Below are positions 34,059-46,551 of a stretch of DNA of 64,000 nt, in pieces; positions within the stretch are counted from its first letter, which is position 1; the number at the start of each line of letters is the position of its first letter. This stretch comes from Chrysoporthe austroafricana. Its lineage: Eukaryota > Ascomycota > Sordariomycetes > Diaporthales > Cryphonectriaceae. Both the position numbers and the translations under genes were made by a program. The stretch is from positions 3,720,001-3,784,000 of the forward strand of contig JYIP02000006.1 of the NCBI GenBank assembly GCA_001051155.2, given 5' to 3'. The notes below the pieces were generated by a model that searched no databases, was not told the DNA's origin, and worked only from the letters and a program-made list of their open reading frames with translations.

Positions 34059-34358
34059 ATGCCGCCACGGCATAACACTGGCCGACCCAGGGGCCTCATC
34101 GCGCGGTACCTCCGCTGTAAACTACGTAAGGAGACCATCGCTAGAATCTGGTCAAGGCCTCCCACCACCGGGGCAGGCCTTGACCTCTACCGAGACCGCC
34201 GGATAGAGGAAGAGCTCATCATCTTTCCAAATGATTCCAATCTGCTCATTTACGTTCTAGGAGCTCGCATGCCCATGGCGCTTTTTGACATTGAACAGTC
34301 TTGGGGAGAATATCGTCTACCTATGGGATGGAGATTACGAACCAACATTATAGACTGA
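34059..34358 (+). CDS. doubtful hypothetical protein
   Basis: An ATG at 34059 opens 99 residues: an Arg/Lys-rich start (PPRHNTGRPRGLIARYLRCK) followed by an aliphatic, acidic second half (EEELIIFPNDSNLLIYVLGA) and a C-terminal YRLPMGWRLRTNIID. It has no signal peptide, domain or splice support. The mixed charge pattern is protein-like, but a chance frame is just as possible. Confidence 0.2.
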   Translation: MPPRHNTGRPRGLIARYLRCKLRKETIARIWSRPPTTGAGLDLYRDRRIEEELIIFPNDSNLLIYVLGARMPMALFDIEQSWGEYRLPMGWRLRTNIID

Positions 34359-35087
34359 AAACAGGATGAGGGCATACTGGAGACAGAGTCTCTGGTCAAG
34401 ACACCGCTGGTTGTTACTGAGGATTGTTGTCTTCGAGGACATTAATTCAAAGGAGGGTCACTAATCTCAAGGCCGCCAGGGCCTAGGCCGCCGGCCTCCT
34501 TGCTGGGCATCATAATATTTTTCGCCGGCAAGAGCTCAAGTTGCGCTGTGCGAAACCACAGGTCGATGAGATAAGAAGGGGTGAGGTGCCATCGACACGG
34601 ACAAGATGTTAAGCGAATGAGTAGAGTCTCTTTCCCTTGAAGTAATTAAATTACTACACTAAAGACGAAGGGTCGATTACCTCAGAACATCCAAATTTAT
34701 TTTCCAAATACCTAAAAGCACGTGTGAGGGCTAAGCACCTTGACTGCAATTATTACCTAAGTAAGTAATCGGGTCTTCAATTTATGCTGTGGCTTGCACG
34801 TTTGTCATCATTCTACTATCTAAACTACAACGACGCACCCAGACTGGTCGAGCTCGCCCCTCTCCGGCAAGCCCAACAACTAGACAACCCGACCAAGACG
34901 ACAAGATGGCACACTTGGAACGAATCCGAGGAGAAGACGGCCAGCGGCGAGAGAGGGAGCCGGCCAAATAATAGCAGGAGCTGCTGCTGCAACTATTAAG
35001 AGAATAACCCTGTGGAAGAGACAGATGAGCTAGACCGTCAACAAGAGGAGATGAATTCAGCATAGCTAGGATATCTAAAGCTGTCGC
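34359..35087. other. intergenic, nothing recognised
   Basis: AT-rich stretches alternate with short frames. No gene is supported. Confidence 0.4.
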
Positions 35088-35102
35088 ATGAGAGTAAGTC
35101 TG

Positions 35103-35291
35103 ATGCCTCGTGTCATTTCGCCTCCGCCGCAGCTCTTTGTCATAGCCATCACAATGCTCTTGATGCCCACATGTACATCAGGCGTAGCATTCGCCGAGAC
35201 ATGCCAGCCACGATCTTCCCTCACCTTAGCATTGGGCCCAAGAGAGTTTGTGACAAGTCAGGACCGTCATGCTCCCTGGTCTTCGCACTAG
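35103..35291 (+). CDS. possible first exon of a small secreted protein
   Basis: From an ATG at 35103 the frame reads MPRVISPPPQLFVIAITMLL then MPTCTSGVAFAETC, a good signal-peptide shape with a possible cut after AFA. The frame stops at 35291. Downstream a plus-strand frame (35425-35796) could be a later exon, but I could not settle a splice join, and opposite-strand frames overlap it. Treat as a candidate only. Confidence 0.2.
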   Translation: MPRVISPPPQLFVIAITMLLMPTCTSGVAFAETCQPRSSLTLALGPREFVTSQDRHAPWSSH

Positions 35292-38200
35292 AAGGTGGGG
35301 TTCTGCTTGCAGGTGCCAGAGTATTCTGGTAGTACTTTTTCGACGACAAGCACTATGTTGATCACCTTTCGGCACATCTCATCACGTAGCACAGGCGCGA
35401 GACGGACGCCGGCCGTGCCTGCAGGTGGCTCTATCCGCGACACCGGGAACCCCAGGAGGACGCCAGGCTCCGGACTTGCCGCCACGCACGACACAGCCTC
35501 CGGCCCATGCACAGCTCAGTGACATCGTATCGCTGAAAGCATGGCGAAGCTTCATTGATGCTGTAGTTACCGGGTCGGGCCTTGCAGTCGGCACTACGGG
35601 CGTCCGCTGGAATCCAGAGAGAGAGGTGATTAGGCTCACATATCAACCATGTGAGGTCAACCGATATAGCGGCCCATACAGACCACAGATGTTTCCCAGT
35701 CAGTCAGCTGGCGATGGGTACGCCTCTGGAGAGCTGCGGCATCACCTTCTTCGCCGTGCCGAGCCTTCTTCAATGTGGTTGCCGCTAGGGGCATAGCCGG
35801 CGCATACTGAGTAGAGGCCTGGATGATTCGTCGTCGTCGTCCTGTGGAAATAGAGATTATCTCGGCGCAATCTACAGGTATCCACATATCACCCCCAAGC
35901 AGCCCCGCCAACAAACGTACGGCTTGGCCGGCCACCGCTCCTTGAGGCCACCCGGGCAGCGCCAGTCGCAATGTCGCATGGCTGAGATATTGACGACCGG
36001 CTCCAGTGGCTGCCTGACGGAAGATGCATGGAAAGGACGAAGAAGCACTCTGCGGGGTCGGAGCAGATGAAGAGCGACAGGATCAGCCAGCTCCTGTGTC
36101 AGTGCGGCGCCTTGCTATTGGCAGAGATGTTTCGCTGGGAGGCCCAGGGCAATACGAAACCGCACCCGAGAGACGACTTGACGTCCCCAGCCGAGATGGC
36201 ATTTTGCGCAATGCCATGCATGGCACGGTGCCTGGCTGTCGCGTCGCTAGTCATTTCGCCGCTGGCCGAGAGAGGGCGAACGGCGAACGAGCAAACGAAA
36301 TTCGACCCCATCGCCAGGCGCCGTCAGGCGCCCGGCCGTGGTCAAGAGGACCAATGCCCGAGTTGAGCGCGTGGCCAAGGATGATGACCGCGAATCGATA
36401 GCGATAACCCGCGGGGCAAGCCTCCCGTGCGGGTGGCAGACGGGGCAAACAGGGGAGCTGCACCTCTGATTGGCGACGGCGGATTTGTGTGAAACATCTT
36501 TAGATCCTCCTGTAGAAAGCTTGGCGTTGTCGCTTCCACGCCCCCTCGTGGCCCCTGGACCCTACCGCCATGTACTGTGTACGGTAAGGCGTGGTACGGA
36601 GCAGATGTCGTCCCTGACGTTGGCCCCTTGCAATTTAAACCTCCCTTGGAGGCCACGCAAGACATCGCCGTCCCTGCGCTGCCACCGCCGCAGTGCCGCA
36701 TTGCCGCTGAGCCGCCCTGGCTGCTGGCCATCCTGAGCGCTGAGGCAGCACTCTGGCCCTCTCTGCCCCGCTGGCTATCGTGGCAGGGCGCACGGTATCA
36801 CAGCATGTCGTCCAAGACATGGTCTTGCTCTGGACGGCAGTTGGAGAGTCAGATTCCTGCGAGATGCCGCTGCGAGTCGGACGGCCGCCTCTCGGTGGTC
36901 AGCCCTCTGGTGCGGATCGCGCATAGGTGAGTGAGAGCCGTGCCCGTTCGCTTCTTTTCCAAGACAGGCCACGTGTGTGACCTTGTCATTGGTGCCACGA
37001 AATTTGGGCAGAGCAAACCAGCAGCAGAGGGGACTGTGGCCCAGCAGAGGGATGGATGCAGGACCATCGTCGCATCATTCGTCTCGTCCAGATTCCCAGT
37101 AGCCCCCAGATTCCCAGTAGCCCCCAAGAGCGCCAGCGCCAACCCCCCCCCTTCTCAAGCCCCGGGCTACTCTCCCATTTCCGTCTGCTGCCGAATGCTG
37201 AGAGGTCCGGCCCGGCGAGAGAACTGGATCATCACTGCTGATCTTGGCCTCTTAGCCTTGATGAAAGGGTCATCCAAATTCTCGAGCCCTCATCTCCGCA
37301 TCGCCCTGGATTCTGCGGTATGCCCTTGGAGCTGTCGTGCCGGAGCCAATCCATGTCCAGCATCCAGCATCCAGCACCCAGCATCCCTTTGCCCGCCGTG
37401 TGCCGGGGCTCGTCTGCAGTCCCCATCACCACAGGCGAGCCGTCCATCGTGACGGGCAGGCAGGCAGGCTGGAATGGGCTGTCAGGTCCCGAGGCACCAT
37501 GGCAGCTACCAACCCTAGTATACCATGGCACCTAGTGCGGCAGGTAAGGAGGTGTGTTGCACAGCTGCATAGGGCCTGCAGGAAGAACATGTCGCGGCAC
37601 TGCTCTCGAAAGACCTGGCTTGTCCCTGGGGTGTCTCTGCCCGTACAGCCCGTGCTGGGGGGCTACAACGCAGGTACACCGCCGGCCGCAAACCCCAGCC
37701 CCCATGCATGGTCGTGGGCTTGCCTGACCTGCAGATCATCCGCGAGGATCCTGCCGGGGGTTGGCAGATGGTCATCAACCAGGCTGGCACCCACGCACCC
37801 ACGCAACTGGGCACCCACGGCACCCTCTCGCAGCTGGGGGTGGCGGGAGGCGGGAGGCTCAGTTTTGAGATCGTACAGCCAATCAGGGCGTCACAGCCCC
37901 TGTCGCCCTGGTGTTTCCTGTCTTCCTAGGCCCCGGTCCCGTTCCTCTTCTTTTTTTTTCCTCCTCCTCTTCCACACCCTTCTCTTCTCCAGGATCGGGT
38001 GTAAGCGTTCCCCAGAGACGTCTCGGGGGCCGCACGGAGTACCTCGTGCATGCCTTTAATCTATCTCGTGTACACCAGGTCACACCGAGAAGAGATCTGG
38101 GAGGCGGGCGTGTTGGACATAGTAGGGGATCGATCTGTGGATACTGTTCGGGCATAATCGCCCCCGCCTGCTGGCATCGTCGCCTCGGCCGTTGGTATTT

Positions 38201-40428
38201 ACAGAACTCCCCTCCATACAGCTTACCTGCTGGGCTCCTCTGCGGCTGGGGAGGGGCCAACATCGTGAGTGGGCGGTGCCTGGGAAATGGCTCGGTGAAG
38301 ATCCTGTCAGATCCGAAGTTCGTCCTGTCTCCTTTTTCTCACCGTACCCACTTCCAGAGATGGAACGAGGGGTCCTCCCCTCCCCTTGTCTCCCTGTTCC
38401 CCTGTCTCTCAAGCGCTCCGTCTCCCTGGGCTGGCCTGTGCCCTATGTCTATGTCTAAACCTTGAGGTACCGGGGTGCGCTCCCATGCAGGTACGTCCGT
38501 ACTCCGTACATAGTACTACTAGTATAGTAACCGCAGCGCAGGGCAGGGTTCCTTCACTCCTTCGCCCTCGTCTCTCACGTCTTTCGTTCCCTCCGCGGCT
38601 GTTCTTATCGTCAGGCCTATTCTGGGCAGTACCGTACACTCACTTCTTCTCTTCAGTCTCTCCTTCCCTGCCTCACCTCCTCCGTACGTTGTGCATCCAC
38701 CACCACCTCAGCCGACCTCCTTACCTTCATTTCTGACCTGTGTGTGCGTGTGTGCGTGTGCGCGCGTGTGTGTGGCCTTGTGCGAGATCTCGTTCTCTTC
38801 TCTTCGAGCCGACCGTACGACTGTGCTCCGGTGCAACATCCGGCTTCTTTCAGCCCAGCAGCTGCTGCCCAGGACAGAACACAACGCAGCCCACACTCCT
38901 TTTTTTGTTCTTCCCTCCCTTCCTTCTCCGCGGGACGATACCGACCTTTCTTTAGTCGGGCCACCTTGAACCGTTCGTTTCTACGTGTAGATCGCATCAC
39001 TCTTTGGAGGACGGTGAATAGTTCGTTCGGACCAGCAGTGACCCTCTCCATCGATCGATTTGTCTATTCGAGTCACGACCAGTCAGTCGTCGGCATTCCA
39101 CCAACGACACCGACCGAATTGTGCGAGCGAGGAATTATCGGCTCATTTTTTGCGCTTTGCAACGGCGATAGAAAAGTGTCAGAGAAGCTGCGAGATATCG
39201 CTGCTGTCACCGCTTGCCAAGCTTCAGAACGACTCGTCTGCCTCTGGGCCGTTGGACATTGAGAGTGGGAAGAAGTCGGTAGATATCAGAGCAGGGTGTG
39301 TGTGTCTATTTCAGGAAGTCACGAAAAGTCAGCCTCAGCTCAACTTCCCGCGATCCAGGAAGGAACCAGCCTCGCCTGCACCACTTGACCCGAAAATCGT
39401 ACCAGCGCATTCCTGACCGAGGCCAAGCAGCAAGACTGTTACCTCATCCACCACCGACAACCTCGACCTCTCAGCTTTACTTGACTGGGCAAGGATCAGT
39501 TTGACACATTGGACATTAAACAGTCTCGATCCTGAAGGGAACCGTTTCAGGAGGACCAGCCGCTCGACGCTCTCCTCCCCGGCTGACTGTCACTACCGTC
39601 GTCATCAAGGTCAGTACTGGACCTGGAAGTCCCCTTTTCCTGCTGCTCTCACTAGAGTTGGGTTTGCGTGCTGGGTTTTCAGAGACTGTCAAAGTTGGCA
39701 GTTGAGGTCCAGGTACGGTGTGCTACGGTGAAGAAGGGCTAGGTACGGCCTTGTTGGTGATGTGACTCGATGAGAGTGCTGGAGTCAGAGAGCATGGAGC
39801 TGGAGCGTTGCCTAGAGGTGCTGGCTTGCTCACGGCTGGCTGGACCTGCACTGCACTGCATCACTTTCGTCGAAAAAGGCTTCGACGACAAACAGTCGCG
39901 TGACTCCCAGAGCTCCATCCCTCACCTTCACCACCACCTTACCCTGAGCCACAACGTGGACTGCATCACCTCCCCTTCTGCACATCCTGCACCCCCACAC
40001 AACATCACCCACAGAACCCACGACGCCACCCTTCAAAAGCTCAACTGTCGTCGCAACGTCCACTCCTTCTCCCACATTCTTTCACCCTCACCCTCGTCAA
40101 CATTGTCTTCAGTCCTCACGTCGGATTCAAACCTGCACAGTCATTCTGATCTGCCCCTCTAGGCCCCCACCATCTCCAACCATCAACTCGAGGAGCTTCA
40201 CCCTCCCACAACAGCTTTTCAGGTTTGTTGACTTCTTCTACATCCCCTGTACCGTTTCCTCTCATCAACATCATTATTCCAGCACAGTTATTCGAAGGCC
40301 TTGCGCTGTTCTGTTACCTTTTGGCACGCTCTGATCAGTGCGAAACTGACCTCAGATCCAGCGATTTCCACACCACCAACCATCTCCCTTTCCTGCCAGT
40401 CACCCAACGTCTGACTGGAACAGTGACG
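35292..40428. promoter_or_regulatory. long gene-poor, GC- then CT-rich region before the DUF1996 gene
   Basis: About 5 kb with no supported gene. From 36 to 37.9 kb it is GC-rich with small tandem repeats (AGATTCCCAGTAGCCCCC twice near 37090-37128; CATCCAG units near 37356-37380). From 37.9 to 40.4 kb long pyrimidine runs, a TG-rich microsatellite (38739-38774) and many short open frames suggest promoter and a long transcribed leader of the gene starting at 40429. No protein domain was found in any frame. Confidence 0.4.
38739..38774 (+). repeat. TG/CG alternating microsatellite
   Basis: An alternating purine-pyrimidine run of TG units interrupted by CG, 36 bp long, of a kind that can adopt Z-form DNA. 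Confidence 0.8.
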
Positions 40429-42153
40429 ATGCGCTTCGCTAAGCCTGTCGCCGCTACCCTTGCCCTTCTGGGCGCCCCGGCCTCCGCCTTCTGGCGCATG
40501 GAGTGTCGCGGTGTGCTCGGTCAGGCTCGACTCGACCCCCTGATGAACTATGGCACCGTCGGTCAGCATGTTCACGAGATCTTTGGTGGCCAGTGTAGGT
40601 TTCCCCCTCCCTATCCCCCGACCCGAGGCAGATTCTGAGCTTCATTCTCTTGTAGCCTTCAGCGAGGTCTCCGACTACGACACCCTGGTCGCGTCCAACT
40701 GCACCTCGTGCGCCGTAACCGCCGACAAGTCGGGCTACTGGACCCCTTCGCCCTACTTTCAGGACAACACCACTGGAGAGTTCGAGGCCGTCGCTAATGT
40801 CGGCGGAATGCTCCCGTAAGTCGTCCCCCCCCCGCCACCAACCGTCCTGCCTTGATTGCTCGTGACGACTTCGGCCGTGCTGAATGCGCGTGACGTGAGC
40901 CTGACTTGTCGCTGACGGATCCCTGTAGTTATTACTTCCTGAACTCGGCTCCCTCTGGTAACCAGTCCATTTCGGCCTTCCCTCCCGGCTTCCGCATGAT
41001 TGCGGGCGACAGCACCCGCCGCAACTACACTGTTGGAAACTCCAGCTACGAGGAGCCTGACCCCCCCAAGTCCGACTGGGCTGCCCTGGGCCAGACCACC
41101 CAGGACGACCTGGCTCAGCGCGCCATCGGCTTCAACTGCCTTGACTACTCTAAGGCTGCCGAGGGCTCCCTTTACCGCCACTTCATGCCCTCCAAGGACT
41201 ACATTGACGCGTATTGCCCTGACGGTCTCCGCTTCGAGCTCATGTTCCCTTCCTGCTGGGATGGCGTCAACCTAGACTCCAGCGACCACAAGAGCCACGT
41301 CGCCTACCCCGATCTGGTCATCACTGGTGATTGCCCTGACACCCACCCAGTCCGTCTGCCGGGTCTCTTCTACGAGACTATCTGGGATATGGCTGGCTAT
41401 ACCGACCGTTCTGGAATCTTCGTCATCTCGAACGGTGACCCTACTGGTAAGGACTCTCCTGGCTGCGTTTTGTGAGTATTCTGGTCCAATACTGATCAAA
41501 TGCCAGGCTTTGGATACCACGGTGACTTCATCATGGGCTGGGACCAGACCAACTTCACCCTCCAGGATGCTGTTGACACCTGTACCAACTTGGATGGCGA
41601 GATTGAGTCCTGCCCGTTGTTCAGCATCATATCCGAGGCGGAGCAGGCAGAGTGCACGCTGGATCTACCCACCGTCCTCCTGCAGGAGGATGTCAGTGGA
41701 CCAGTGACCAGCCTTCCTGGAGACGTTGCGATCGCTTGGGGTCCAGCACCCGCCGGCGCAGCGATGTCTGATTCTGGAACGACTACCACATCCGTCTCCA
41801 TGCCCACTCTGTCCTACTCGGCTGGTTCGACCGCATCGGTCAATGGCAGCGTCGTGCCCGGCAACATCTTCAAGATCACACCCACCACCACGGTCACCGA
41901 CGCGGCTGTCACCAGTGCTGCTTCAGTCACCGCGACCGCTGGTGACAGCCTGGTGACCATGGGCACTTCCACCTACACCTACACGGGTGCTTCGGGTGAT
42001 GTCACCATCTCGGTTGTCGTCTTCGAAGAGGCGATCACCTGGACCACGGAGATGACGACGACGACCATCACTATGGAGCCCACGGCCGCGGCTCGTCTCC
42101 GTCGCGACGCCCACGTCCACCAACACCGTCACGCTCATGGCCACAAGCACTAA
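40429..42153 (+). CDS. secreted DUF1996-domain protein with His-rich tail
   Basis: Four exons, 40429-40594, 40656-40815, 40929-41446 and 41507-42153, give 496 residues. The start MRFAKPVAATLALLGAPASA is a signal peptide. The DUF1996 domain follows, with the hallmark start WRMECRGVLGQARLDPLMNY, the GTVGQHVHEIFGG block, then GFRMIAGDSTRR, FNCLDY, FMPSKDYIDAYCPDGLRFEL, FPSCWDGVNLDSSDHKSHVA and GDCPDTHPVRLPGLFYE. Conserved Cys, His and Asp suggest metal or carbohydrate binding, but the family has no agreed activity. The last 200 residues are Thr/Ser/Ala-rich, probably O-glycosylated. After a dibasic RLRR site the protein ends with RDAHVHQHRHAHGHKH, a strong candidate metal-binding tail. Outside the cell or in the wall. 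Confidence 0.9.
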
Positions 42154-43239
42154 GTGCTTTCATTCCCGGTCAAAGTTTCGACCACACTGCGATCTCACTG
42201 CATCCTGCATAAGTGGGGCACCGGTTTGGAATTACCGTGTACAAATCTGCCATTGAGATGGAGCCCAATTTTCACTTCGTTTCTGTTTGTCTGTTCTCGA
42301 CTTTCGATTCTTTTTACGCCATGGATGCAGCTTTTGGCCAGGTAGGCTAGGTGGCTCCGGCATACTGCTAGGGATCGATAGCAAATTTTGTTGCATAGGG
42401 CAGGACATACCAAAAAGAGAAAACACTTCACATCAAATAAGGGCCGGATGCAGTCAGTCCTGTCGGGAGTAGTATGGATTGCGAAACCACTTGGCAGGTT
42501 GACGATGGCTGCAAATCAGAGGACAAGGAGTCTGGATTCTCGAAGGCGTTCTGCGACAAAGAGCATCAGCAGGGAGATGATCTTCCAACGGTCGGGTAGC
42601 ATTTACACGACTCACGAGATACCTCTTGATACCTTTGATTCATCTGAATCAATACATGTGCATTTCAACACCTTGTCCTTCCTTTCTGCGATGAATGTGT
42701 TCAGTAACCAAGTGAGGATAATAGGGCATGCCTGTAAATGGTCGGTGTGGACCACTGCAAGACCTCTCTGCTGGCCAGCTCAAGAGAACGAAAAGCACAG
42801 GCCTGAGAACCAAGTGCAGCCGGCCACCTGACCAACAAGTAGCCAGCCACTGCCAGCGTAGGTGGGCGCGTGGCCTGTCTTAAACTTGTGGTGCAGCGTA
42901 AGTTGGCGAAGTGATGGCGTGTCTCGAGACAGGAATGCAGTAACCACAAGCAACAGCATTCCAGTCCTCAGGCAAGAATAGCGGAAGACGGGTAGGACAA
43001 ATAGCACAAGGAAATTGGACGCCTCCCTTTCCTGACAATTTCCTGTTGTTCTTTCCAGTCTTTTGGTACTTGTGCTTGGACAATAACGGGCATCAGCAGT
43101 GATTATCTTAGGTCTCGATGTTTTAACGGTCAACAACTCAGCAACATCGATGGACTTCTGACTTGCCTATCCACACAGACGCGTCTCAAGAGGCAAGTGG
43201 ACTTAGAAGCAAGACAGACGCGACACGGAGCGCGGCGCG
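42154..43239. other. 3' UTR and promoter spacer
   Basis: About 1.1 kb between two plus-strand genes. Short frames on both strands have no domain. Confidence 0.45.
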
Positions 43240-45928
43240 ATGACCTTCACCGTCATGGCCCGGGGTGCCTTCTCCGTGGCGCGTACTATCCAGACAACCG
43301 CATCCAACATCCCGCTGTGGGCTCTCATATGTATTGTCATCGGCGGAACGGTGATCGTCGTGACAAGCATCGTGTTTACGCTCCTCTTCCTACAGCGGGT
43401 GCGGCACCGACCGAGGGGGGGATACAGGAAGAGGACGATCCTGATCGATGGGCGGGAGGTGAGCGTGTACCGTGGGAGCGACGGTAGCTGTGGAGGCGAC
43501 CGCGATGACGACCCCTGGGAGGGAGAGGGGAGGGGAGGAGGACAGAGGAAGCTGCGGAAACGTAATAGAGACGCGGAGATGTCCCTCGCGAGCAGCGAGG
43601 TCGTGTCGGACGGCGAGACAGGCCTGGGGAGCCTCTCGCCCGTGAGTACAGGGACGCGGAGGGGGAGGAAGACGAGTCTCCCGCCGGTGCTGCCGCTGCT
43701 CTTTGGCGGGCGGAGGCTCAGCCCGGGGCTCTTCTCCGTGGGAAGCGGACGGAGCGCGAGCCAGAGGAGCCGAGAGACGATGAGCGGGGCCGCCAACACG
43801 CCGCGGCCGGGACATCGCCGCCAGACGTCGAATGCCTGGGTCGACGAGGACGCCCTCCACGGGCCGCCGATGAACGTCTCCCCCCGCAAGCGCAAGAGCA
43901 AGGCCAGCCTCGCCGGCGGAGGGAGCGGGAGCGTGCGCGGCAAAGTGCGCCGGTCCTGGCGGCGCAGCTTCCGCGAGAGCTGGCCGCTGAAGACCATCTC
44001 GCCCACGCTCCCCAAGCTCGCCTACTTCGGCAGCCCCAGGGCCGACGACAGCCATGCCCACCACAACGACAGCTGCGGAGGCGCCCAAGCCAGCAGCGCC
44101 CAGCAGCAGCAGCAGCAGCAGCAGCAGCCGGCGCCCCACGCGGTGATACACGACAACGTCGCCACGTTCCGCTTCCAGAACCACCTGTCCTCACTCGGCA
44201 TCCCGAAGCTGACAATACCCGAGAGCGTCGCCGAGCAGGACGCGGAGGCGAAGCACTCGCCGCCCCGCCAGCTGCCGAAGCCACCGAGACAGGCGCTGCT
44301 GGCTGCCAGCGCGGAGGCTGCGGGCAACGTGCACCATGAGAAGTCAAGCAGCTGGTACGGGCCAAGGACGATGGGCTTCGCGCCCCGCGATCGGGGGCTG
44401 AGCTATTATGTGTATGAGGACTCGGACAGGCCCGTCACGAACGGGTCGATGCGCATGCAGTTTGGGCCGAGGAGGAGCAGGGCACCGTCGTCGGACTCGA
44501 CGCTGACGGAGATCCTGAAGGGCACGGAGAGGAGGCTGCAGCGGGGCGTGGTGCATCCAGGTAGGAGCAGCGCCGGCAGCAGCCCTTCGAAGAGGTCTCT
44601 CGCCCCCAGCGCGCTGGAGAGAAACCCACCGCCCTCCCTTCCCATCGACACGGGCACCGGCTCAAGCACGACCCTGGCTGGCACCACCGCCTCGTGGACG
44701 CCGAGCCCGCCGCGGCTGGGCAAGGCACAGCACCGCCGCGGCGACTCGCAGAACTCGGCGACGTCGGACGCAGACAGCCTGCTCCAGCCCGCCGACCCAA
44801 GCCCCGGGCTGGGCCACTACCACCCGCTGACAAGCCCCGAGAGAGGGAGCCGGCCGAGCCCGCTGCAGAACCAGCTAGCGAGGAGGAACTCCGTCGCCGA
44901 GTCGGTGACGAGCAGCATCGCCTCGGCGCAGGACCGGTCGCTCTCGACGATCGACAGCGTGGATGAGACGGCGGACGAGACTAAGATCACGGCGCCGGGC
45001 AGCAGCATCCCGGCGGACATGAACAAGCTCGCCGGCTTCGCCCCGGCCTCGGGCGGCGCGTCGGCCGACGACCCGTTCGTGTCGCTGCGGGCCAGCCCTG
45101 CCGGCAGCGAGCGCGCAGGCGGCGGGCCTGCTCGCCCCGTCAGCAGCCGCGGCGCGCACGCGTTCAACGACGCGCCGCGCCTGCAGGGCAGGCCGTTCAG
45201 CAGGAGCGAGGCGACACTGCCCTCGGTGCGGTCCGAGAGCCCGCTGTCGACCATCTCGGGCAACTCGAGGGCCTCGCCTGAGCCCCGCGTGCGCCGGTAC
45301 TCGCCCGAGCGCCGCGGGCAGGGGGCTCACACGCCCCAGTCCCAGCACGGCAGCGGGCACGCGGTGGTCTACTCGGCGGCGCCGACGTCTGCGGTGAGCT
45401 CAACCGCCAACCTCCACAGGCGCAATCTGTCGACCGTCCACGATGACGAGGAGGAGGAGGTTGGAGAGGACGACGACGCGGTCATCCCCGGCCTCTCGCT
45501 CACCAGGCCCGGCGACAAGGGCAGGATCAGTCCCCAGGCGAGGCGCCTCAGCGAGCTCCGCGCCGAGGCCAGCTCGCCCACGCTCGGCCGCAGCAGGGAC
45601 CGCACGCCCGACTTCCCGCCCCCGAGCGCGGCGCTCCCGCGGGGCGTGGCCGCCCACCGCTCCAGCGCCTACGACTTCCGCGCTGCTACCGACCTGGCCG
45701 CCGACAGGAACGCCTCCCGCGCGCCCGGCGGCACCGCGCCCAGCCGCCGCCGCGCGGCGGGCGAGGTGCGCAAAATCTCCGACTCGTCCGGGTCGCACTA
45801 CTCGGCCGACTGGGAGAGGGACAAGCTCGACGCGCTGAACGAGCTGAGCCGGCTGATCGGCGGTGGTGGCAGCGGTGGCGGCGACAACGTCGCGCGGCAG
45901 CGGCGGCAGCAGCAGCGGCAGCAGCAAC

Positions 45929-45991
<63 letters not shown>

Positions 45992-46551
45992 CGGAGCCGC
46001 AGAAGGTGGTGCGGCCCATCAGCACCGTGCGGCTCGTGCCGCCCGAGGACTACCGCTTACAGGTCGAGCAGCCGGTGTCGTCGACCGTCGCGCAGCTGCG
46101 GAGGATGAACAGCCAGATCAGCGCGTACAGCAACGCGGCGAGCGGGTACTCGGACGGGTCGTCCGGCGTGAGCCCCGTGCTGCCGACCCTGAAAGAGGAG
46201 GAGACCGGGAGATTCGTGAGCCCGCCCGGCAAGAGGGAGGCGACGAGGAACTACCTCGCTCTCGGGGGCGCGCCGGAGGGCGGCGGCGGCGGCGGCAGGG
46301 GTGGTGAGAATCATCATGACAAGGAGAACAAGAGCCTTGGAGACGTCCGCCCGAAGACGCCCAGGGCCGAGCTCGGCGAGAGGGGCGGCTCCAGGCAGGG
46401 GGCTGAGGAGACGGCGCCCGGCACTCCAAGGGCAAGATATCCGAGGGCCGTGGAGAGGAGTCCAGAGCGGAAGAGCGAGGAGAGCCTGGGGCTCTATGAT
46501 TCGGAGGGATTCTGGATCTCGCCGGAGAGGAGGACGGCGCGGAGGGCTTAA
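43240..46551 (+). CDS. large single-TM protein with polyglutamine tracts
   Basis: One uninterrupted exon of 1103 residues starts at the ATG at 43240. Residues about 24-51 (IPLWALICIVIGGTVIVVTS and the following IVFTLLFLQ) form a single membrane helix, followed by a basic stop-transfer (RVRHRPRGGYRKR), so a short outside N-terminus and a long cytosolic tail are likely. The remainder is Ser/Pro/Arg-rich and disordered. A tract of about nine Gln lies near residue 290 (44101-44127) and a longer, Arg-interrupted one near residues 885-917 (45894-45993). Short Arg-Ser phosphosite-like patches (RRNSVAES, SLSTIDS) recur. No enzyme domain is visible; a membrane-anchored scaffold or signalling adaptor is possible. 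The lack of introns over 3.3 kb and the high GC make opposite-strand frames long, but these are shadows. Confidence 0.75.
45894..45993 (+). repeat. CAG/CGG microsatellite coding polyQ
   Basis: CAG repeats with CGG and CAA interruptions encode RQQQRQQQR followed by a longer Gln run. Length is likely variable between strains. Confidence 0.85.

Noticed and set aside
35292..36900. Overlapping frames on both strands, some with plausible peptides
   Set aside because: GC-rich DNA gives long chance frames; no consistent splice join or domain could be established.
43390..45981. Several long minus-strand frames opposite the polyQ gene, including poly-Leu and poly-Cys tracts
   Set aside because: These arise from reading CAG repeats and GC-rich codons in reverse; no start, splice or domain support.
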